The notes below the pieces were generated by a model. The model saw only the letters and a program-made list of their open reading frames with translations, did no database searches and was not told the origin of the DNA. A stretch of DNA of 64,000 bases from the NCBI RefSeq assembly GCF_003030345.1, contig NZ_CP028158.1, positions 1,984,001 to 2,048,000 of the forward strand. Direction: 5' to 3'. Position numbers and translations under genes: made by a program. Below, in pieces: positions 8,192 through 15,003 of the stretch (position 1 is its first letter; the number at the start of each line of letters is the position of its first letter). The stretch is from Plantactinospora sp. BC1 (GTDB lineage Bacteria > Actinomycetota > Actinomycetes > Mycobacteriales > Micromonosporaceae).

Positions 8192-8387
8192 GCTCCTGCC
8201 TCCGTCCGTCTCGCGGACGTTTGTCCGTGCTCGCAAGTCTGTTCGCGGCCAACCACCGCTGTCAACCTCCGGGCACGAATACTGCTCGTTGACAGGCGCG
8301 AAACGCCGGGACAATAATTGCGCCACCTGTTGCGCCCGCTATACGGACGATCGTCCGCGTAGATCACTCCGCCGATGGGAGTTGGCG
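8192..8387. promoter_or_regulatory. Divergent control region with CGGACG/CGTCCG palindromes
   Basis: Between the CoA-transferase and amidohydrolase genes lie CGTCCG-N5-CGGACG (8203-8219) merging into CGGACG-TT-TGTCCG (8214-8227), and a separate perfect palindrome CGGACG-AT-CGTCCG (8344-8357). One sits about 23 bases before the CoA-transferase ATG and the other 31 bases before the amidohydrolase ATG. Both match the site at 3831-3844, supporting common control by the IclR protein. The middle stretch is relatively AT-rich (GACAATAATTG around 8310-8320) and may hold promoter elements. Confidence 0.65.
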
Positions 8388-9833
8388 ATGGCCACGACCG
8401 AGTCCGACCGCCCGGTGCTGCTGCGCGACGGGCTGGTGCTGACCATGGACGACGCGCACACCGTGCTGGCCGGCGGCGACGTGCTCGTGGTCGGCGACCG
8501 CATCGCCGAGGTCGGCGTCGGGCTGACCGCCCCGGACGGCGCACTGGAGATCGACGCCAGCGGCGGCATCGTGATGCCCGGGATGATCGACACCCACCGG
8601 CACATGTGGCAGACCGCGATGCGCGGCTACGGCGCCGACTGGACGCTCACCCAGTACTTCGTCTGGTACTACCTGGAGTCCGGCAAGCTCTTCCGGCCCG
8701 AGGACATCTACGCCGGCAACCTGCTCGCCGCCATCGAGGCGATCGACGCCGGGGTCACCACCACCGTCGACTGGTCGCACGGGCTACAGACCCCGCAGCA
8801 CGCCGACGCCGCCGTCGACGCCCTGGAGGCGGTACCCGGCCGCTTCGTCCTCGCCTACGGCAACATCCAGCAGGGGCCGTGGGAGTGGGCGACCAGCCCG
8901 GAGTTCCGCGACTTCGTCGAGCGGCGCATCGCCGGCAAGGGCGACATGCTCGGCTTCCAGATGGCCTTCGACGTCACCGGCGACCCCGCCTTTCCGGAGC
9001 GGGCCGCCTTCGAGGTCGCCCGCGAACTCGGCGTACCGGTCACCACCCACGCCGGAGTCTGGGGCGCCACCAACGACGACGGCATCCGGCTGATGCACGA
9101 GAACGGCTTCATGACCCCGGCCAGCGTCTACGTGCACGCGGCCACCCTGACCCGGGACTCGTACAACCGGATCGCCGCCACCGGCGGCTCGGTCTCGGTC
9201 TCCACCGAGAGCGAGCAGAGCGCCGGCCAGGGCTACCCGCCCACCTGGCAGCTACGCCACCACGACATCCCGGTCTCGCTCTCCATGGACACCAGCGTCT
9301 GGTGGAGCGGCGACCTCTTCACCGCCATGCGCGCCACCCTCGGCGCGGACCGCTCCCGGGAACACCTGGAGGCGCACGGCAGGCAGGACACCATCACGCA
9401 CTGCCACCTGCGTGCCGAGCAGGTGGTCGAGTGGGCCACCCGGGGCGGCAGCCGCGCCCTCGGCCTGGACGACCGGGTGGGCAGCCTGACACCGGGCAGA
9501 AAGGCGGACATCGTACTGATCAAGAACGACGACTCGCCGGTGATGTTCCCGATCCTCAACCCGTACGGCCACGTCGCCTTCCAGGCGCAGCGCGGCGACG
9601 TGCACACCGTCCTGGTCGACGGCCGGCTCGTCAAGCACCGGCACCGGCTGGTCGGCGTCGACCTCGGCCAGGCCCGGCGCGCGGTGGAGCGGACCGTCGA
9701 ATACCTGATCGAGTCGATGGGGCGGGACGCCTGGGCGAAGGGCATGAACCCGGACGTCCCGGAGACGAAGGTGCGGGACAACCCGTACACGTACACCGAG
9801 TGGGACGCCGGCTCGGCCCAGTGGAAGCGCTGA
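8388..9833 (+). CDS. Amidohydrolase-superfamily deaminase/hydrolase
   Basis: 481 residues of the amidohydrolase superfamily, in the MTA/SAH deaminase and chlorohydrolase branch. Metal-site residues are visible: His70 and His72 (MIDTHRHMWQ), His221 (VPVTTHAGVW), His250 (VYVHAATL) and Asp301 (LSMDTSVWW). The N- and C-terminal beta-sandwich parts (LLRDGLVLTMDD, LTPGRKADIVLIKND) are present. It would hydrolyse an amino or chloro group, or a ring amide, of an aromatic or heterocyclic compound. The context suggests it feeds the dioxygenase pathway. The start has GGGAG upstream and a shared operator at 8344-8357. Confidence 0.87.
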   Translation: MATTESDRPVLLRDGLVLTMDDAHTVLAGGDVLVVGDRIAEVGVGLTAPDGALEIDASGGIVMPGMIDTHRHMWQTAMRGYGADWTLTQYFVWYYLESGKLFRPEDIYAGNLLAAIEAIDAGVTTTVDWSHGLQTPQHADAAVDALEAVPGRFVLAYGNIQQGPWEWATSPEFRDFVERRIAGKGDMLGFQMAFDVTGDPAFPERAAFEVARELGVPVTTHAGVWGATNDDGIRLMHENGFMTPASVYVHAATLTRDSYNRIAATGGSVSVSTESEQSAGQGYPPTWQLRHHDIPVSLSMDTSVWWSGDLFTAMRATLGADRSREHLEAHGRQDTITHCHLRAEQVVEWATRGGSRALGLDDRVGSLTPGRKADIVLIKNDDSPVMFPILNPYGHVAFQAQRGDVHTVLVDGRLVKHRHRLVGVDLGQARRAVERTVEYLIESMGRDAWAKGMNPDVPETKVRDNPYTYTEWDAGSAQWKR

Positions 9834-9849
9834 ACACCGGCGGCGGAGG

Positions 9850-10692
9850 CTAGAGCATCTCCAACGGCTGCGGGCCGCTCGGCGGCGGAAAGACCGCGTC
9901 GAGTGCGGCCAGGTCCTCCTCGCCGAGACGCAGTTCGAGTGCTCCGGCGTTCTCCCGGGTGTGCCCCGGATCCGACGAGCGGGGAATGGCGGCGACCGAG
10001 TCCTGCCGCAGCACCCAGGCCAGCGCCACCTGTGCCGGTGTGACCCGATGCCGGGCCGCGACCTCCGAGAGCTGGCCGTCGCCGAGCAGCCGGCCCTGCT
10101 CGATCGGCGAGTACGCCAGCACCGGGATCCGGTGCTCGGCCAGCCACGGCAGCAGGTCGTACTCCGGACCGCGCCGGGTCAGGTTGTAGAGGATCTGGTT
10201 CGCCGCGCAGTCGGTGCCGCCCGCCGCCATCAGGTCGACCATGTCCGACAGGTCGAAGTTGCTCACCCCCCACTGCCCGATGTCGCCCGCCGCCACCAGC
10301 TCGGCGAACGCCTCGATCGTCCCGGCCAGCGGATGGCTGCCGCGCCAGTGCAGCAGATAGAGGTCGATGTGGTCGGTGCCGAGCCGTCGCAGGCTGCGCC
10401 GACACGCCTGTACCGTGCCCTGGCGGGTGGCGTTCACCGGCAGCACCTTGTCGACCAGGAACACCTCGTCGCGGCGCCCGGCGATCGCCGACGCGACGAG
10501 TTCCTCGGCGGAGCCGCCGCCGTACATCTCGGCGGTGTCGATCATCGTCATCCCGAGGTCCAGCCCGGTACGCAGCGCCGCGATCTCGTCCTGCCGCTTC
10601 CCGGGGCTCTCCCCCAGATACCAGGTTCCCTGGCCGAGCACCGGCATCGTCCGGCCCGACGGCAACGTGATCGCGGGCATCACGACGGTCAT
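9850..10692 (-). CDS. Aldo/keto reductase
   Basis: 280 residues with the complete family tetrad: Asp in MIDTAEMYGGG, Tyr in the same motif, Lys in FLVDKVLPVN and His in LYLLHWRG. The NADPH-binding end (AAIPRSSDPGHTRENAGAL) is present. It is a cytoplasmic NADPH-dependent carbonyl reductase, most like YeaE/DkgA-type members. The ATG was chosen because CGGGAGG precedes it. It converges on the amidohydrolase gene with 16 bases between, so it need not share its regulation. Substrate unknown. Confidence 0.92.
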   Translation of the reverse strand: MTVVMPAITLPSGRTMPVLGQGTWYLGESPGKRQDEIAALRTGLDLGMTMIDTAEMYGGGSAEELVASAIAGRRDEVFLVDKVLPVNATRQGTVQACRRSLRRLGTDHIDLYLLHWRGSHPLAGTIEAFAELVAAGDIGQWGVSNFDLSDMVDLMAAGGTDCAANQILYNLTRRGPEYDLLPWLAEHRIPVLAYSPIEQGRLLGDGQLSEVAARHRVTPAQVALAWVLRQDSVAAIPRSSDPGHTRENAGALELRLGEEDLAALDAVFPPPSGPQPLEML

Positions 10693-11194
10693 CTGGCCTC
10701 CCGGCAGCGTGCGGACGCGTACTGACGACAGCGGCTCGCCGCCTACCCGTTGCGCCATCGGCCAAACACGTCGAGGTGGGAGTCTCGCACGGCGGATGCC
10801 GTTACCGGCCAATGGGTCGGCCCGGTCCCGAGGGGGTACGTCGGCAGCCCGGCAGCGGACGTACCCGGGAGGAGACCCGGCACCGGGCGTCGCAGGCGGC
10901 GGAAGGCGGCGGCCGGGCCCACCGGCGACCGGGGCCGCGATCCGTCGCCCGGGTGGGCCGCCCGGCCCCGGCCAGGCGCGACGGCGCCCGAGTGGACGGA
11001 CGACGGAAGCCGCGTCCGCGTCCGCTCGACCACCACCCCGAGGCCGCGCCGACGGCGCCACCGCCCCGGCGGCCACGGTCCCCAGTCGATCTACCGGAGG
11101 TAGGTCCGTGCTGCTCATGGCCGGCGAGGCCACCGGGTAAAGTGGCCGTCGTGCCGGCACAAGCGGGCGTCGACCGCCACCGGAAGGGACTGCA
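10693..11194. other. 502-base gene-free region upstream of chaA
   Basis: No convincing protein gene on either strand; the open frames here are Arg/Pro/Gly-rich and overlap one another. A 9-bp inverted repeat (GGGTACGTC at 10834-10842, GACGTACCC at 10858-10866) could form a hairpin. At 11108-11140 a possible 10-codon leader (VLLMAGEATG) follows CCGGAGG at good spacing, 54 bases ahead of the antiporter start. Both are suggestions only. Confidence 0.4.
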
Positions 11195-12376
11195 TTGACA
11201 CCGCCACCGGCCACCACGTCGGGCAAGTCGATCAACCGCTCGGCCACGGCGCTCCCGCTGCTCGCGGTGCTGGCGCTGGTCGCGGTCTGGGGGCGGGACC
11301 TGCCCGTCGCGGTCGAGGTCGTCGTGGTGCTCCTGCTGGCCGGCTCGGTGCTCGCCGCGGTGCACCATGCGGAGGTCGTCGCACACCGGGTCGGAGAGCC
11401 GTTCGGCTCGTTGATCCTGGCGGTCGCCGTGACCGTCATCGAGGTGGGCCTGATCATCACGCTCATGATCTCCGGAGGCCCGGGCACGGCGTCGCTGGCC
11501 CGGGACACGGTCTTCGCGGCTGTCATGATCACCTGCAACGGCATCGTCGGACTGTCGCTGCTGGTGGCCACCGCGCGCGGCCGGGTGACGCCGTTCAACG
11601 CCGAGGGTACCGGCGCCGCGCTGGCCACCGTCCTCACCCTCGCCGTGCTCAGCCTCGTCCTGCCCACCTTCACCACCAGCACGCCGGGGCCGGAGTTCAC
11701 CGGGGCCCAACTGGCGTTCGCCGCGGTGGCGTCGCTGGTCCTCTACGCCCTCTTCGTCGTGGTGCAGAACGTCCGCCACCGGGACTACTTCCTGCCGGTC
11801 GAGGACGCACCCACCCAGCGGCGACGCAAGCCCGTGCCGCCGCTCCCCGACGCCGACCCGGACGACACCGACCCGGACGACACCGACCCGGACGACGACG
11901 AGCACGCGGCGGCGCCGTCCACGCGCACCACATTGGCCAGCCTCGGGTTGCTCGTCGCCGCCCTCGTCGCGGTGGTCGGCCTGGCCAAGGTGGAGTCCAC
12001 CACCATCGAGAACGCCGTCACCGGCGCCGGCCTGCCGCACGCGGTCGTCGGCGTGCTCATCGCCCTGCTGATCCTGCTGCCGGAGACCATCGCCGCGGCC
12101 CGCAACGCCCGCCGCAGGCGGGTCCAGATCAGCCTCAACCTCGCCCTCGGCTCCGCGATGGCCAGCATCGGCCTGACCATCCCGGCCATCGCGATCGCCT
12201 CGATCTGGCTCGACGGTCCACTCCTGCTCGGCCTCGGCCCGACCCAGATCGTGCTGCTGGCGCTGACCGCCGCCGTCAGCATCCTGACCGTGATGCCCGG
12301 CCGGGCGACGGTACTCCAGGGCGCCGTGCACGTCTCCGTCTGCGCCGCGTTCCTCTTCCTCGCCACCAATCCCTGA
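11195..12376 (+). CDS. chaA: ChaA-type calcium/cation-proton antiporter
   Basis: 393-residue inner-membrane antiporter of the CaCA superfamily. Two homologous halves with about ten to eleven helices each carry an alpha-repeat: GEPFGSLILAVAVTVIEVGL in the first and ALLILLPETIAAARNARRRR in the second. The central cytoplasmic loop contains three copies of an acidic DPDDT-type unit, recalling the acidic motif of E. coli ChaA. It exports Ca2+, Na+ or K+ against protons. The start is TTG with GGAAGGGA well spaced upstream. It converges on the methyltransferase gene. Confidence 0.88.
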   Translation: MTPPPATTSGKSINRSATALPLLAVLALVAVWGRDLPVAVEVVVVLLLAGSVLAAVHHAEVVAHRVGEPFGSLILAVAVTVIEVGLIITLMISGGPGTASLARDTVFAAVMITCNGIVGLSLLVATARGRVTPFNAEGTGAALATVLTLAVLSLVLPTFTTSTPGPEFTGAQLAFAAVASLVLYALFVVVQNVRHRDYFLPVEDAPTQRRRKPVPPLPDADPDDTDPDDTDPDDDEHAAAPSTRTTLASLGLLVAALVAVVGLAKVESTTIENAVTGAGLPHAVVGVLIALLILLPETIAAARNARRRRVQISLNLALGSAMASIGLTIPAIAIASIWLDGPLLLGLGPTQIVLLALTAAVSILTVMPGRATVLQGAVHVSVCAAFLFLATNP

Positions 12377-12433
12377 GGTGGGCCGGGTCCGCGCCTGGGT
12401 CGGGCGGAGCTGCCCGGGTCCGTTCTCGGCTGG

Positions 12434-13222
12434 TCAGCGCGGAGCCGGCTTGACCGCCCGGGTGGCGAAGTAGCCGGGCAGCCAGCCGGCGGTGGCGTCG
12501 GAGTGGTGCGGTGCCTCCGCGAACCCGACGACGACGAAGCCGGCGGCGAGCTGTCCGCCGATCTGCTCGGCCAGCGTGTGGCTGTACTCCAGCGGCGCGT
12601 CCGTACCCCAGAGCCGCTCGCGCTCCTCCGCCGGGACGTGCGTGAGGTCGCTGTACGGCAGCCGGTGGCGTACCACCAGCTCGCCGCGCTGGTCCAACGC
12701 CTCGTGGTCGAAGAGGAAGACGTCGGGGTTGACGAAACCGCACAGCAGCGCGCCGCCGGGGCGCAACACCCGGAAGCACTCCCGCCACACCGGGGCGAGT
12801 TCGGGTACGAAGAGGTTCGAGACCGGATTGAAGACCAGGTCGAAGGAGGAGTCGGCGAAGACCGACAGGTCGCGCATGTCGCCGAGGACCGTCCGCAACT
12901 CCAGGCCGTCCCGGCCGGCCACCATCTCGTCCTGTTCGAGCTGGCGCGGTGAGTTGTCGAAGACGGTGACCCGGGCGCCGGCGGCGGCGAGCGTCGGGCC
13001 CTGCTGGCCGCCGCCGGAGGCGAGGCAGAGCACGTCCGCGCCCGCGAGGTCGGCCGGGAACCAGGCCCGGTCGACCGGCTGGTAGCCGATCAGTACGACG
13101 GACCAGTCCCCGGCCCGCGCGTGGGCGATGGTCTCCGCCGAGACCGGGCGGGACCATTCGTTGCCCTTCTCGACCTGCCGGTCCCAGGCGGCTCGGTTGT
13201 GCGTCACCGGGTCAGGGTTCAT
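12434..13222 (-). CDS. SAM-dependent class I methyltransferase
   Basis: 262 residues with a Rossmann methyltransferase core. Motif I is ADVLCLASGGGQQGPTLAA, followed by the acidic turn VTVFDNSPRQLEQDE, VLGDMRDLSVFADSSFDLVF and the post-motif FRVLRPGGALLCGFVNP. This matches generic actinobacterial methyltransferases of unknown substrate. It is transcribed alone or after the MerR gene 175 bases upstream. The ATG agrees with the usual N-terminus (THNRAAWDRQVEKGNEW). Confidence 0.85.
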   Translation of the reverse strand: MNPDPVTHNRAAWDRQVEKGNEWSRPVSAETIAHARAGDWSVVLIGYQPVDRAWFPADLAGADVLCLASGGGQQGPTLAAAGARVTVFDNSPRQLEQDEMVAGRDGLELRTVLGDMRDLSVFADSSFDLVFNPVSNLFVPELAPVWRECFRVLRPGGALLCGFVNPDVFLFDHEALDQRGELVVRHRLPYSDLTHVPAEERERLWGTDAPLEYSHTLAEQIGGQLAAGFVVVGFAEAPHHSDATAGWLPGYFATRAVKPAPR

Positions 13223-13397
13223 CGCCCCACGCTAGCGGCCGGGCCGTGGATCGCCGCCTGGTTTTCCGGGCACCCGTCTTGCGGCTCCGGCTGTCCACTG
13301 TCGACGGGACAGGCCGCCCCAGGGCCGGCCCGGGTCCCGGCTGCCCGACGCCGGCCGGCGAACCGGCGGCCGGCTCGCCGTGCGGTGGGCCGACCGG

Positions 13398-13787
13398 TCA
13401 GACCGGGGGTAGCCCGGACGTGAGGTCGAGGGCCGTCGCGATGAGGGCGTGTGCGCGGGCGGTGAGCGCGGTGAGCAGGCCGTGGGCATGTTCGTCGCTG
13501 TGCCGGGCGGCGGCCTGGAGGGCGTGCAGGGCGCTGTCGAGCTGGTCGAGCTTGGCGTCGAGGTCCTCGGCCACGGGCTGACGCAGCGCCGCCGCGATCT
13601 CCTGCAACGGCACACCGTGCGCCTCCAGGGCACGGATCGTGGCGATCCGCTCGATCACCTCGGGGTGGTAGAGCCGGTAGTTCCCGCCGGAGCGGGCGGC
13701 GGGGGCGATGAGGTCCAGGCTGGTGTAGAAGTCGACGGTGCGCGGTGAGACGCCGGCCTGCGCGGCCACCTCCCCGATCCGCAACAA
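13398..13787 (-). CDS. MerR-family transcriptional regulator
   Basis: About 129 residues. The N-terminal winged helix is typical (RIGEVAAQAGVSPRTVDFYT and NYRLYHPEVIERIATIRALE), followed by a coiled coil with no evident metal-binding Cys. It should regulate a promoter with a long spacer. The start is uncertain: tandem TTG codons at 13782-13787 fit the family N-terminus, while AGGAGG lies 18 bases upstream, farther than usual. The target is unknown; it may be autoregulatory or act on the methyltransferase or TerC genes beside it. Confidence 0.8.
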   Translation of the reverse strand: MLRIGEVAAQAGVSPRTVDFYTSLDLIAPAARSGGNYRLYHPEVIERIATIRALEAHGVPLQEIAAALRQPVAEDLDAKLDQLDSALHALQAAARHSDEHAHGLLTALTARAHALIATALDLTSGLPPV

Positions 13788-13902
13788 GGTCGCGTCGACG
13801 GTGCACCTCCTAGCCTCGTCCGGCGCTGTGGAAACTGTACAAGCGGCGGGCGGAACCGACCGGCGAAGGTCCCCGAAGGGCGGCGGCCACGGGGTGGCCT
13901 CC

Positions 13903-14736
13903 TCAGCCGCCCGACGGGGTCGAGTTCTCCGTCTCGGAGTTTTTCGTCCCGGAGTTCTCCGTCCCGGACGACTTCGTCTCGGACGACTTCACGTAGGTGG
14001 GGTGCAGGTGCACGGGCTGCGCCGCGCTGCGCTGCTGCCGGGCCCGTACCCGCAGGTTGAGGAACTCGACGAAGATGGAGAACGCGATCGGGCCGTACAC
14101 GTATCCCTTGGGGATGTGCTGGTCGAAGCCCTCGGCGATCAGGCTGGCGCCGATGAGCAGCAGGAACGACAGGGCCAGCATCTTGACCGTCGGGTGCGTG
14201 TTGACGAACCGGCTGACGGCGCCGGCCGAGACCAGCATGATCACCATCGCGACGACGACGGCCGCGACCATGATGAACAACTGGTCCACCATGCCGACCG
14301 CGGTGATCACCGAGTCGAGCGAGAAGACGATGTCGAGGACCAGGATCTGGGCGATCACCGCGGCGAACGACGACGTGGCCCGGGCCGAGCGGCCGTGTTC
14401 CGCACCCTCCAGATGCTCGTGGATCTCATATGTCGCCTTGCCGAGCAGGAACAACCCACCCAGTAAGAGGATCAGGTCGCGGCCGGAGATCTCCTGCCCG
14501 AGAACCGTGAAGAGCGGTGCGGTCAGTCCGATCACCCAGGAGAGTGAGGCGAGCAGCAGCAGCCGGGTGATCAGGGCCAGGGACAGGCCGATGGTGCGGG
14601 CCCGTGCCTGCTGGTGCTCGGGCAACCGGCCGGCCAGGATCGAGATGAACACCACGTTGTCGATGCCCAGTACGACCTCCAGCAGCAGCAGCGTCGCGAA
14701 CGCCACCCACAGCTCGGGGCTGCTCAAGAACTCCAT
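13903..14736 (-). CDS. TerC-family integral membrane protein with repetitive tail
   Basis: 277 residues. The TerC core spans about residues 1-240, with seven or more helices and the acidic signatures FATLLLLEVVLGIDNVVFIS and AQILVLDIVFSLDSVITAVG. TerC/Alx-type proteins are linked to Mn2+ export and metal handling during protein secretion. The last roughly 30 residues are a hydrophilic tail of repeating five-residue Ser/Thr/Glu/Lys/Asn units (SSETK, SSGTE, NSGTK, NSETE), which is unusual. The ATG has GAGGGTGAC upstream. Confidence 0.9.
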   Translation of the reverse strand: MEFLSSPELWVAFATLLLLEVVLGIDNVVFISILAGRLPEHQQARARTIGLSLALITRLLLLASLSWVIGLTAPLFTVLGQEISGRDLILLLGGLFLLGKATYEIHEHLEGAEHGRSARATSSFAAVIAQILVLDIVFSLDSVITAVGMVDQLFIMVAAVVVAMVIMLVSAGAVSRFVNTHPTVKMLALSFLLLIGASLIAEGFDQHIPKGYVYGPIAFSIFVEFLNLRVRARQQRSAAQPVHLHPTYVKSSETKSSGTENSGTKNSETENSTPSGG

Positions 14737-15003
14737 GTCACCCTCGACGTCTCGGCGTGCCGGCCCGGGGTTGCCAGCGGGTGCGAAAACCATACAGTGC
14801 CACGTCCTGCTGAAGGTGAGACGGGCACGGGTCGGGGCCGACGCTCGCTCTCCCGGGATCCGGTGATGACAGAGTGTCATCACTAAGTACCTTCTGTGAG
14901 GTTTCGCGTAACCCGTCCCAATTCGTCTCGTTCTCCGGAGGTAAGGGCGGGACTCCGCGTCTGCCCTCCACCGGTACCGCGCCTGAAATTCCACGGGGGA
15001 AAC
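14737..15003. promoter_or_regulatory. Divergent TerC / surface-protein intergenic region with 21-bp inverted repeat
   Basis: A perfect inverted repeat GTGATGACA-GAG-TGTCATCAC (14863-14883) lies about 127 bases before the TerC start and 121 bases before the surface-protein start, a good position for a regulator acting both ways. I looked for the yybP-ykoY manganese riboswitch often found before TerC genes and did not recognise its conserved loops. Confidence 0.45.

Noticed and set aside
10743-11036. 97-residue minus-strand frame upstream of the aldo/keto reductase
   Set aside because: No ribosome site, no recognisable domain, composition typical of random high-GC frames.
14737-14900. yybP-ykoY manganese riboswitch before the TerC gene
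   Set aside because: TerC genes often have it, but I could not find the conserved loop sequences; only a palindrome is present.
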